NCBI GenBank assembly: GCA_035539175.1
Contig: DATLIY010000007.1
Location: 1,116,001 to 1,180,000 of the forward strand
Direction: 5' to 3'
Origin: Acidisarcina sp.
Lineage (GTDB): Bacteria; Acidobacteriota; Terriglobia; Terriglobales; Acidobacteriaceae
Length of the DNA stretch: 64,000 nt
A model generated the notes under the pieces. The model was not told the DNA's origin. It did no database searches and saw only the letters and a list, made by a program, of their open reading frames with translations. The first letter of the stretch is position 1, and every line of letters begins with the position of its first letter. This document shows positions 54,039 to 61,630 of the stretch, in pieces. The translations under genes were made by a program, and so were the position numbers.

Positions 54039-55436
54039 GTGGGCCTGCCAAATCAAGAGAGAGAAAGAGTTCAGCTCGGCTTCCTGTTTGAGGAGCCAAA
54101 GCCTCCCACGCGCCGCGTCTGGTCCGTGGGAGAACTGGTGGGCGAGGTTCGTGCGCACATCGAGCGGGAATACGCCGATGTATGGGTGGAGGGAGAGATC
54201 TCGAACTTCCGCTCCGCGCCCTCCGGCCATCTCTATTTCACGCTGAAGGACGGCGAATCGCAGCTCCCCGTAGTTCTTTTCCGCAGGCAGGCGCAGTTGC
54301 TGCGCTTCCGGCCCGGCGATGGCATGCAGGTTCTGGTGCGGGGTAAGGTCTCCGTTTACGAGCAACGCGGCCAGATGCAACTGGTGGCCGAAATCCTGGA
54401 GCCGCTTGGGGCAGGATCTCTGCAGCTTGCCTTCGAGCAGCTTAAGGAGCGGCTGCGCGCCGAGGGTCTGTTTGCCACGGAACGGAAGCAGCCCATGCCC
54501 GCCTTTCCTCGTTGCGTGGGAATCGTGACGTCGCCTTCAGGGGCGGTGATCCGCGACTTTCTGAACATCGTGGGACGGAGGCACGCGGCCTTGCACGTCC
54601 TGCTCTATCCCGCCGTTGTCCAGGGAGAGGCGGCCGCGGCTGAAGTCGCGGCAGGCATCGCTTACTTTAACCAGACCCGCTCGGCAGATATCGTCGTGAT
54701 TGCCCGCGGTGGCGGCTCGCTCGAGGACCTTGCCCCCTTCAACAGCGAGCTTCTGGCTCGCGCCATTGCAGCCTCGGAGCTGCCCGTTGTCTCCGCCGTG
54801 GGCCACGAGACGGATTTCACCATCGCGGACTTTGTCGCCGACCTGCGCGCGCCCACGCCCTCCGCTGCGGCGGAGCTGATAACCGAAGCGCAGCACAAAG
54901 TCGAGGAGCAGATCGATCAGTTGCGGCGGCGCCTGGAGCGGGCCAGCCGATATAAGCTGATGCAGGCCAGCGAAAGACTCGCGCGCCTCTCCATCGACGC
55001 CAGCTTCGCGCGCCTGCGGAATGCCTTCGGCCGCCGCCAGCAGCGGGTCGATGAGTTGGGCTTCCGAATGGAGGCTTCGTGGCGCAGGCTCTCGCGGATT
55101 CGTTATGATCGCCTGAACCACACAGTCAGCCGACTGTTGCAGCACGATGCGACACACCGGCTGCTCGTTCTGCGCGAGCGGCTGCAAGGGTTGGAAGGAC
55201 GCATGGTGCGTGCCCAGCGTATCCACACAGCAAACTGCGCGGCACGGCAGCGTGCGCTGGAAGGACGACTGCAATCCCTGTCGCCGCTGGCGGTGCTCAA
55301 TCGTGGCTACGCGCTGGTTTTCGATGAGAGCGGAACGTTATTGAAAGATTCGAAGCAGGCCGCCGAAGGAGATGTGCTGACAACAAGGCTGGCAACAGGA
55401 ACACTGCGCAGCCGGGTCACCGAATCGCGACCCTGA
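54039..55436 (+). CDS. xseA: Exodeoxyribonuclease VII large subunit
   Basis: About 465 residues; with XseB forms the single-strand DNA exonuclease. The N-terminal OB fold (VWSVGELVGEVRAHIE, then DVWVEGEISNFRSAPSGHLYFTLKD) precedes the catalytic domain: CVGIVTSPSGAVIRDFLNI, VIARGGGSLEDLAPFN and AVGHETDFTIADFVADLRAPTPSAAAE. A long coiled region and a C-terminal segment NRGYALVFDESG follow. The frame is open for a further 1 kb upstream, but only the GTG at 54039 fits the family start. The small subunit gene is not adjacent. Confidence 0.93.
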   Translation: MGLPNQERERVQLGFLFEEPKPPTRRVWSVGELVGEVRAHIEREYADVWVEGEISNFRSAPSGHLYFTLKDGESQLPVVLFRRQAQLLRFRPGDGMQVLVRGKVSVYEQRGQMQLVAEILEPLGAGSLQLAFEQLKERLRAEGLFATERKQPMPAFPRCVGIVTSPSGAVIRDFLNIVGRRHAALHVLLYPAVVQGEAAAAEVAAGIAYFNQTRSADIVVIARGGGSLEDLAPFNSELLARAIAASELPVVSAVGHETDFTIADFVADLRAPTPSAAAELITEAQHKVEEQIDQLRRRLERASRYKLMQASERLARLSIDASFARLRNAFGRRQQRVDELGFRMEASWRRLSRIRYDRLNHTVSRLLQHDATHRLLVLRERLQGLEGRMVRAQRIHTANCAARQRALEGRLQSLSPLAVLNRGYALVFDESGTLLKDSKQAAEGDVLTTRLATGTLRSRVTESRP

Positions 55437-55471
55437 AAAACACGCACGAAGAGAAAGGGCACGTCAGATTT

Positions 55472-56821
55472 ATGAGAAAGCTTTTTGGTACCGATGGAAT
55501 TCGCGCAGTCGCCGGAACTGCACCGCTGGACCCGACAACGATTTATGCAATCGGTATTGCCCTGGGACACTCGTTGAAGACCGCAGATTCCAACCCGAGA
55601 GTCCTTCTCGGGATGGACACACGCGAATCCGGCAATTGGATCGCGGCAGTCATTGCCGCCGGACTGGAGAGCGCCGGTGTGGGAGTGGTCAGCGCTGGAG
55701 TCATTACGACGCCAGCAATCGCATACCTGACGCGCAAACATCACTATGCCGCCGGCATCGTCATCTCGGCCTCGCACAATCCGTGGCAGGACAACGGCAT
55801 CAAGATTTTCGGCAGTGACGGTTACAAATTGGCGGATGCGACCGAGTTGCGCATGGAAGAGGAGATCTTCCACCATCTGGAGGGCCTTACCGCACCCGAC
55901 CCCGCATCCCTGCCCGTGCCCGCGATTGATACGCAATTGCGCCACGAATACGAGGCGTTTCTTCTCGCCTCGGTGCCCGGGCTCAATCTGCATGGCATGA
56001 AGCTGGTGATCGATTGCGCCAATGGAGCATCCTCCGCGATCGCGCCGGAGCTGTTTTCTCACCTTGGCGGCAACCCGGTCTTCACCCATGCCAAACCTGA
56101 CGGCCGCAACATCAACGCTCGTTGCGGAGCGCTGTATCCCCAGGTAGTAGCCGCGGAAACAATGGCAAGCGGCGCAACCATGGGCATCACCTTCGATGGA
56201 GATGCGGACCGGGCGCTCTTCTCCGACGCCAACGGCAACGTGGTCAACGGCGATGCCATCCTGCTGCTTGCTGCGCGCGACCTGCAAAAGAAGAAGAAGC
56301 TCACCGGAGATATTGTGGTGGCTACCACCATGTCCAATATGGGCCTGGAGGCCGCGTTGAAGCGTAGCGGCATCCGTATGCTGCGCGCACCAGTCGGCGA
56401 CAAATACGTTCTGGAAATGATGCAGGAGAAGAACGCGGCACTTGGTGGCGAACAGTCCGGCCACATCCTCTTTCCTCACCTGGCCACGACTGGCGATGGG
56501 CTGCTCACCGCACTGGTGGTGCTGGACCTGGTGCAGCGCTCAGGAAAGCCACTGCACGAGCTCTGCTCCGATATGAAGGTCTTCCCTCAGGTCATCGTGA
56601 ATGTCACCGTAAGGGAGAAGCGTCCGCTGGAAGAGATCCCCTCCGTAACACGCGCGATCCACGCCGCCGAGAAAGAACTCAAGGACAGCGGGCGAGTGGT
56701 CATCCGCTACTCCGGCACCGAACAGCTCGCACGCGTGATGATCGAAGCTGAATCCGAGGAGGCGATGCGGCGGCACGCCGATGCCATCGCCGAGGCGATT
56801 CGCGCCGAGCTTGGAGCCTGA
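55472..56821 (+). CDS. glmM: Phosphoglucosamine mutase
   Basis: 449 residues; interconverts glucosamine 6- and 1-phosphate for UDP-GlcNAc synthesis. N-terminus KLFGTDGIRAVAG, phosphorylated Ser101 in ISASHNPWQDNGIK, metal loop TFDGDADRALF, sugar loop GGEQSGHI and phosphate-binding RYSGTEQLARVM are all present. It starts 35 bases after xseA; the ribosome site (AAGGG) is far from the ATG. Confidence 0.97.
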   Translation: MRKLFGTDGIRAVAGTAPLDPTTIYAIGIALGHSLKTADSNPRVLLGMDTRESGNWIAAVIAAGLESAGVGVVSAGVITTPAIAYLTRKHHYAAGIVISASHNPWQDNGIKIFGSDGYKLADATELRMEEEIFHHLEGLTAPDPASLPVPAIDTQLRHEYEAFLLASVPGLNLHGMKLVIDCANGASSAIAPELFSHLGGNPVFTHAKPDGRNINARCGALYPQVVAAETMASGATMGITFDGDADRALFSDANGNVVNGDAILLLAARDLQKKKKLTGDIVVATTMSNMGLEAALKRSGIRMLRAPVGDKYVLEMMQEKNAALGGEQSGHILFPHLATTGDGLLTALVVLDLVQRSGKPLHELCSDMKVFPQVIVNVTVREKRPLEEIPSVTRAIHAAEKELKDSGRVVIRYSGTEQLARVMIEAESEEAMRRHADAIAEAIRAELGA

Positions 56822-56893
56822 GCGGGCAACGAACGGGCCAGGGCGCCAATCATCCCATAGCCTGCAGGCACGCGGTGCATACGCCACTACTTA

Positions 56894-59656
56894 CTACTTC
56901 AGGTCCCGCCAGTTCGCGCCGATGCCGCAGTCGGCCACCAGCGGGACCTTCAACTGGATGACGCCTTCCATCTCCTGCTTCACCAGCGACCGTACCGTCT
57001 CTGCTTCATCCTCCACCACATCAAAGAGCAGTTCGTCGTGCACCTGCAGCGTCATCACGGTATCAAGCTTCTCCTTCGCCAGCCGCTTGTCGATGCGGAT
57101 CATGGCGAGCTTGATGAGGTCGGCGGCGGTGCCCTGCAGCGGCGTGTTCACCGCTGTGCGCTCGGCAAATCCGCGCAGATTGGCGTTGCGGCTCTGGATA
57201 TCGGGGATGGGGCGCACGCGGCCAAAAAGCGTTCGCACGCGCTGTTCGCGCCTCGTCTCCTCCAGCACGCGATCGATATAAGCACGCACGCCCTGGTAGC
57301 GTGCGAAGTAAGTATCGATATACAGCCGCGCCTCGCTCTGCGAGATTCCCAACTGCGCCGCAAGGCCAAACGGGGAGATGCCATACACGATACCGAAGTT
57401 CACCGCCTTGGCGCGGTTTCGCGTCTCCTTGTCCATCTGCGCGGCGGGAATCCCAAACACCTCGGAAGCAGTCAGCGTATGGATGTCCTGGTTGGTCGCA
57501 TAGGCATGCACAAGCAGCGGATCCTCGGAGAAATGCGCCATCAGCCTCAGCTCGATCTGCGAGTAATCCGCGGAGAGCAGCACGCGGCCCGGCGCGGCAA
57601 TAAACGCGGCGCGAATCTCTCTCCCCAGTTCGGTACGAATCGGGATGTTCTGCAAGTTGGGATTCGTCGATGAGAGCCTGCCGGTTGCCGTGCCTACCTG
57701 GTTAAACGTGGTATGGACACGACCGTCGCGATCAACGAGCAGCGGCAGCGAGTCCACATAGTTTGACTTGAGCTTGGCAAGCTGGCGATACTCCAGCACC
57801 AGGCGCGGAACGGCGTGGTGCACGGAAAGATCTTCGAGCACATCCTGTGCCGTGGAAACAACCTTTCCCTTGCCATACTTCATTGGCTTGGGCAAACCCA
57901 TCTTGTTGAACAGCACATCGCCAAGCTGGCGCGGCGAGTTGAGATTGAAGCGGTGGCCAGACTGCGAAAATATCTCCTCTCCCAGCCGCTGCATCTCCGC
58001 CGACAGCCGGTCGCCCATGCGGTTCAACACGACGCTGTCGATGCGTACTCCGGCGTCTTCCATCCTGCGCAGCAGCGGCACCAGCGGCAGGTCGATCTCC
58101 TCGTAGACACTGCGCTCTCCGAGTTCTTCCACATCGTGGCGCAGCGTGGCAGCAAGCTGGTGAATGACGTGGGCCGCCTCCGGCAATTGCGCCTCTCCCG
58201 TCTCCTGCAGAGGACGCGCGGTAAAGCGCGCTGCCACATCACTCAGCCGATGCGTGGAGTGCGTGGGATTGACCAGGTAGGAGAACAGCATAATGTCGTT
58301 CTGCACTCCGCGCAGTTCGACACCCTGCTGCTCCAGCGAACGCTGCATCCCCTTCAGATCGTGTACCGATTTTGCGACGGACTCGTCTTCGAGCAGCGCG
58401 CGCAACTCCTCGCATCCTTCGCCGTCCAGCGAAACCAGCAATGCATCGCCCGCCGCGCAGCAGAGGCCCAGGCGGAAGACGGGTGCTTCCTGCTTGCGCT
58501 CCTCTTCTTCGACAAGATCCAGCAGAGACATCGTCTTGAGCACCGGAAGATCTTCTTCAACGGCTTCCGTCTCCTGCTCTCCCACCTGCTCGGTGGCCAC
58601 CTGAAACAGCGATGGCTCGACGGCAAGCGAGAAGCCATGCTTCCGCGCCTCCGCCACAAATGCTGCAATCTCCTGCGAGGTTGGCTTGAGGTTGAAGGCA
58701 ACCTTGGTGAACTCCTCCGGCGCCAGATCCTTCAACATCGAGGTGAATTCCAGCTCGGTGAAGAGCGTGCGGCATGCGCCCGTGTCCGGCGAGAGAGTGC
58801 GCATCTCTTCGAGATCCAGCGTCACCGGAACATCGGTCGAAATCGTCACCAGCTCCTTGCTCAGCAGCACCGTGTCCCGGTTGTTCTGCAACGATTCGCG
58901 GTAGGTCTTGCGCTTGACCTCATCGGCATGATCGAGCGCCGCCTCCACGCTGCCGAACTGCTGGATCAGCTCCACCGAGCCTTTGTCTCCAATACCGGGA
59001 GCACCGGGAATGTTGTCGATCGTGTCGCCCCGCAGCGCCATCACGTCGATCACCTGTTCCGGCGGAACGCCCAACGTCTCCTTCACCTTTTCGCGATCGA
59101 GGATCAGGTTGTCCTTCGTCGGGTTGAGCACCTTCACATGCTCATTCACCAACTGCATCATGTCCTTATCGCTGGAGACAATCAGCACCGGATGCCCTGC
59201 CTCCGCCGCCTGCCGCGCAAGCGTGCCGATGACGTCGTCTGCCTCATATCCCGCCGACTGCAGGATGGGAATGCGAAACGCCTCCAATGCGCGGCGGATA
59301 TAGGGCAACTGCTGTGCCAGGTCCGGTGGCATCTCGACGCGGTTGGCCTTATAGCCGTGGTAGTCCACTTCTTCGTAAGCCTGCGTTTCCGCGTTGAACT
59401 TGCGCAGCGTCAGCGACTTTGCCTTCTCGTCGCGAAAGACGCCTCCGCTGACATCGAAGACCGCTGCCAGATACTCCGGGTGGAAGTCGCGCCGCAGCTT
59501 GTTGATCATGTTCACAAAGACGTAGGTTGCCGCCGTGGGCACCCCCGTGCGCGTGGACATGGGCCGCTGCCGTTGCATGGCGTGATAGGCGCGGAAGATG
59601 AACGACATGGAATCAAGCAGGAAGACGGGCTGTGGGGTATCAGCGTTGGCAGACAT
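56894..59656 (-). CDS. polA: DNA polymerase I without proofreading residues
   Basis: 920 residues: 5' nuclease (1-300: FLLDSMSFIFRAYHAM, ALRGDTIDNIPGAPGIGDKG), a 3'-5' exonuclease-like domain (about 330-510) and polymerase (530-920: LLSADYSQIELRLMAHF, RNRAKAVNFGIVYGISPFG, LQVHDELLFDV). In the middle domain the ExoI D-x-E is absent (VFRLGLCCAAGDALLV), ExoII LKYD reads LKGM, and the ExoIII Y-x3-D is missing. The protein should polymerise and nick-translate but not proofread, like Taq. The start ATG lacks a ribosome site and has TAGACT seven bases upstream. Confidence 0.96.
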   Translation of the reverse strand: MSANADTPQPVFLLDSMSFIFRAYHAMQRQRPMSTRTGVPTAATYVFVNMINKLRRDFHPEYLAAVFDVSGGVFRDEKAKSLTLRKFNAETQAYEEVDYHGYKANRVEMPPDLAQQLPYIRRALEAFRIPILQSAGYEADDVIGTLARQAAEAGHPVLIVSSDKDMMQLVNEHVKVLNPTKDNLILDREKVKETLGVPPEQVIDVMALRGDTIDNIPGAPGIGDKGSVELIQQFGSVEAALDHADEVKRKTYRESLQNNRDTVLLSKELVTISTDVPVTLDLEEMRTLSPDTGACRTLFTELEFTSMLKDLAPEEFTKVAFNLKPTSQEIAAFVAEARKHGFSLAVEPSLFQVATEQVGEQETEAVEEDLPVLKTMSLLDLVEEEERKQEAPVFRLGLCCAAGDALLVSLDGEGCEELRALLEDESVAKSVHDLKGMQRSLEQQGVELRGVQNDIMLFSYLVNPTHSTHRLSDVAARFTARPLQETGEAQLPEAAHVIHQLAATLRHDVEELGERSVYEEIDLPLVPLLRRMEDAGVRIDSVVLNRMGDRLSAEMQRLGEEIFSQSGHRFNLNSPRQLGDVLFNKMGLPKPMKYGKGKVVSTAQDVLEDLSVHHAVPRLVLEYRQLAKLKSNYVDSLPLLVDRDGRVHTTFNQVGTATGRLSSTNPNLQNIPIRTELGREIRAAFIAAPGRVLLSADYSQIELRLMAHFSEDPLLVHAYATNQDIHTLTASEVFGIPAAQMDKETRNRAKAVNFGIVYGISPFGLAAQLGISQSEARLYIDTYFARYQGVRAYIDRVLEETRREQRVRTLFGRVRPIPDIQSRNANLRGFAERTAVNTPLQGTAADLIKLAMIRIDKRLAKEKLDTVMTLQVHDELLFDVVEDEAETVRSLVKQEMEGVIQLKVPLVADCGIGANWRDLK

Positions 59657-59663
59657 CGAGACG

Positions 59664-59669
59664 AGTCTA
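59664..59669 (-). promoter_or_regulatory. Possible -10 box of leaderless polA
   Basis: TAGACT on the minus strand, seven bases before the ATG. No recognisable -35 box; the upstream DNA belongs to the repeat region. Confidence 0.4.
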
Positions 59670-59737
59670 CCAGCCTCTTAGCGAAGAAGCTGCCCGCAGG
59701 CAGCAGAGAAGCAGTCAGCAGGAGATGCAATTCTCTC

Positions 59738-59769
59738 GCTAACCGCCTCTTGGCTGGCTGCTTGTCAGC
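59738..59769. repeat. Dispersed GGTTAGC-type repeat, copy between polA and queA
   Basis: CGCTAACCGCCTCTTGGCT (59737-59755), followed by GGCTGCTTGTCAGC, resembles the sequence after recG (CGCCAACCGCCTTTTTAGCT at 63981-64000 and GGTTAGCAAGTCAGC at 63918-63932). The queA stop codon lies inside this copy. Confidence 0.5.
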
Positions 59770-60841
59770 TGATAAACATACAGTCGCCGTAAGAGAAGAA
59801 GCGGTAACGGCTGGCAACCGCATGACGGTAGGCCGCCAATACGTTCTCGCGTCCGGCGAAGGCGCTCACCAGCATCAACAGGCTCGATTGCGGCAGATGA
59901 AAGTTGGTAAGCATCGCCTGCACCAGGCGAAACTCCGATCCCGGCGAAAGAAAGATGCTCGTCACTCCGCTGTGCGCCTCGAGCGGCGCTCCCCCGGCCC
60001 GTAGCGCACAGTGTTCCAGGGTGCGGACAGTGGTGGTTCCGGCAGCGATGACGCGCCGGCCTTCGCGTTGCGCGGCGTTCAGCTCCTCTGCGGTCTCGGC
60101 AGGCAACGTGTATCGTTCGGCGTGCAGGCGAATCTCCTCCACCCGCTCAACCCGCAGCGGAGCAAAGGTGCCCAGCCCCACATGCAGCGTTACAAAGGCG
60201 ATGCGGACACCTCGCGCGCGCAACCTCGCCAGCACCTCAGGCGTAAAGTGCAGGCCCGCCGTTGGCGCGGCCACCGATCCACGCTGCTCTGCATATACCG
60301 TCTGATAGCGCTCACGATCCGCCGCTGCATCGTTGCGGTGGATGTAGGGAGGCAGCGGGATATGTCCCAGCCGGTCGAGAGCCCCCCAGAAATCTCCGCA
60401 TGGCGTAAACCGGAGCACACGCTCGCCGAACTCGCCTCTTGCTACGACCTCCGCCTGCAGCATGGGCGCCGATGACGCCTCCTGCGGAGCCGTGAAGTGA
60501 AGCATCTCTCCTACGCCTACTTTGCGCCCCGGACGCACCAGCGCCCGCCACTCCCACTCGGAGATCTGTTCGGTCAGCAGCACTTCAATCATGCCGGTTG
60601 GGGGCTGCTGCCCCTTCCTCACGGAGCGATGCGCAAACAGCCGCGCCGGAATCACCCTGCTGTTGTTGAGCACCAGCAGGTCGCCCTCGTTCAGCAACGA
60701 AGGCAGGTCGAGAAAGACGCTATCGCGGAATGCGCCAGTACGCCGGTTAAGTTGCAGCATGCGCGCGCCAGAGCGCTCCGCCGGCGGCTCCTGCGCGATA
60801 AGTTCTTCGGGGAGATCGAAATCAAAATCCTGAACAAGCAC
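59765..60841 (-). CDS. queA: S-adenosylmethionine:tRNA ribosyltransferase-isomerase
   Basis: 358 residues; transfers and isomerises the ribosyl part of SAM onto preQ1-tRNA to give epoxyqueuosine. Blocks: [63 protein letters not shown] and [18 protein letters not shown]. The start is GTG; no ribosome site, but TAAAAT lies seven bases upstream, overlapping the stop of the acyltransferase gene before it. The last codons run into a dispersed repeat. Confidence 0.96.
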   Translation of the reverse strand: MLVQDFDFDLPEELIAQEPPAERSGARMLQLNRRTGAFRDSVFLDLPSLLNEGDLLVLNNSRVIPARLFAHRSVRKGQQPPTGMIEVLLTEQISEWEWRALVRPGRKVGVGEMLHFTAPQEASSAPMLQAEVVARGEFGERVLRFTPCGDFWGALDRLGHIPLPPYIHRNDAAADRERYQTVYAEQRGSVAAPTAGLHFTPEVLARLRARGVRIAFVTLHVGLGTFAPLRVERVEEIRLHAERYTLPAETAEELNAAQREGRRVIAAGTTTVRTLEHCALRAGGAPLEAHSGVTSIFLSPGSEFRLVQAMLTNFHLPQSSLLMLVSAFAGRENVLAAYRHAVASRYRFFSYGDCMFIS

Positions 60842-60848
60842 GAAGCTG

Positions 60849-60854
60849 ATTTTA
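60849..60854 (-). promoter_or_regulatory. Possible -10 box of leaderless queA
   Basis: TAAAAT on the minus strand, seven bases before the queA GTG. Its first three bases are the TAA stop of the upstream gene. CAGACA, 18 bases further upstream, is a partial -35 match. Confidence 0.45.
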
Positions 60855-61577
60855 GAGCCTGTACACTTCTGCTGTCTGAGGCTGCCCTGCCATGTATGCC
60901 TCGGCGTTCAGCCGGGCACGCTCCAGCGCAGCTTCCAGCTCCAGCCGCCGCGCTTCCAGTTCGGCGGCATCGGCGTCAGCAGCAACCGGCACAGAGCGGG
61001 CAAAGCTGACCACCACGCGAGAGAAGGGCTTGGGGACCAGCAGACGGTCCCAGGAGGGCACCTGCCATGTACGCTCCGGCAGCAGGTAAAAGGAGGACGC
61101 GGGATAGCCGGTCATTTGTGCCAGCTTCACCGGGCCCATCTTGGTGCGGTAGACCGGACCGCGCGGCCCGTCGGCGGTAAAGATCGCCGGATGCCCCTGC
61201 TCCAGCGCCTGCTTCATGCCCAGCAAACCTTCGTGGCTGCCGCGGCTGCTGGACCCGCGAGCCGCTCCATAGCCAAGCTTCGCCGCGGCCCGGGTAATCA
61301 ACTCGCCGTCAAAGCTCTGGCTGATGAGCACAACGGCGCGATACTGGCGGAAGTAGCAGGTGGCAAGCAGTACGGCGCGATGCCACATGCAATAGATTCC
61401 AGTGCCAGGTGGCGGCGGTATCTCAGCGCCTGGTTCGCAGATAATCTCATACCGCAGGGTTGAGCCGATGGCATGCAGGGCCAGCGCAACCAATGAGGGA
61501 ACAACCGCCAGCGCAATACGTTGGCCCATACTCCAGCGGCGGTTTTTTGAGCGATCGGTCGAGCTTGCTTTCCCCAC
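60852..61577 (-). CDS. DUF374 lysophospholipid acyltransferase-family protein
   Basis: 241 residues with one N-terminal hydrophobic stretch ([17 protein letters not shown]). DUF374 blocks: [48 protein letters not shown] and [16 protein letters not shown]. The PlsC-like H-x4-D arrangement is reduced to WHRAVL as in the family. Relatives act in lipid A or lysophospholipid acylation; the substrate here is unknown. The GTG start has TAGAAT six bases upstream; an internal ATG at 61529 is an alternative. Divergent from recG. Confidence 0.86.
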   Translation of the reverse strand: MGKASSTDRSKNRRWSMGQRIALAVVPSLVALALHAIGSTLRYEIICEPGAEIPPPPGTGIYCMWHRAVLLATCYFRQYRAVVLISQSFDGELITRAAAKLGYGAARGSSSRGSHEGLLGMKQALEQGHPAIFTADGPRGPVYRTKMGPVKLAQMTGYPASSFYLLPERTWQVPSWDRLLVPKPFSRVVVSFARSVPVAADADAAELEARRLELEAALERARLNAEAYMAGQPQTAEVYRL

Positions 61578-61583
61578 AGGATG

Positions 61584-61623
61584 ATTCTAGAGCCTCTCCG
61601 GAACTTTGGGCCTCTGGTAGCAT
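61584..61623. promoter_or_regulatory. Divergent -10 boxes for acyltransferase and recG
   Basis: Minus strand TAGAAT (61589-61584) lies six bases before the acyltransferase GTG; plus strand TAGCAT (61618-61623) lies seven bases before the recG GTG. Only 53 bases separate the two start codons, so polymerases on the two promoters would contact overlapping DNA. Neither has a clear -35 box. Confidence 0.45.
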
Positions 61624-61630
61624 CGCAACT

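Noticed and set aside
57815-60004. 729-residue open frame on the plus strand over polA and queA
   Set aside because: Antisense to polA; composition rich in Gln, His, Arg and Leu typical of reverse-frame translation, no domain.
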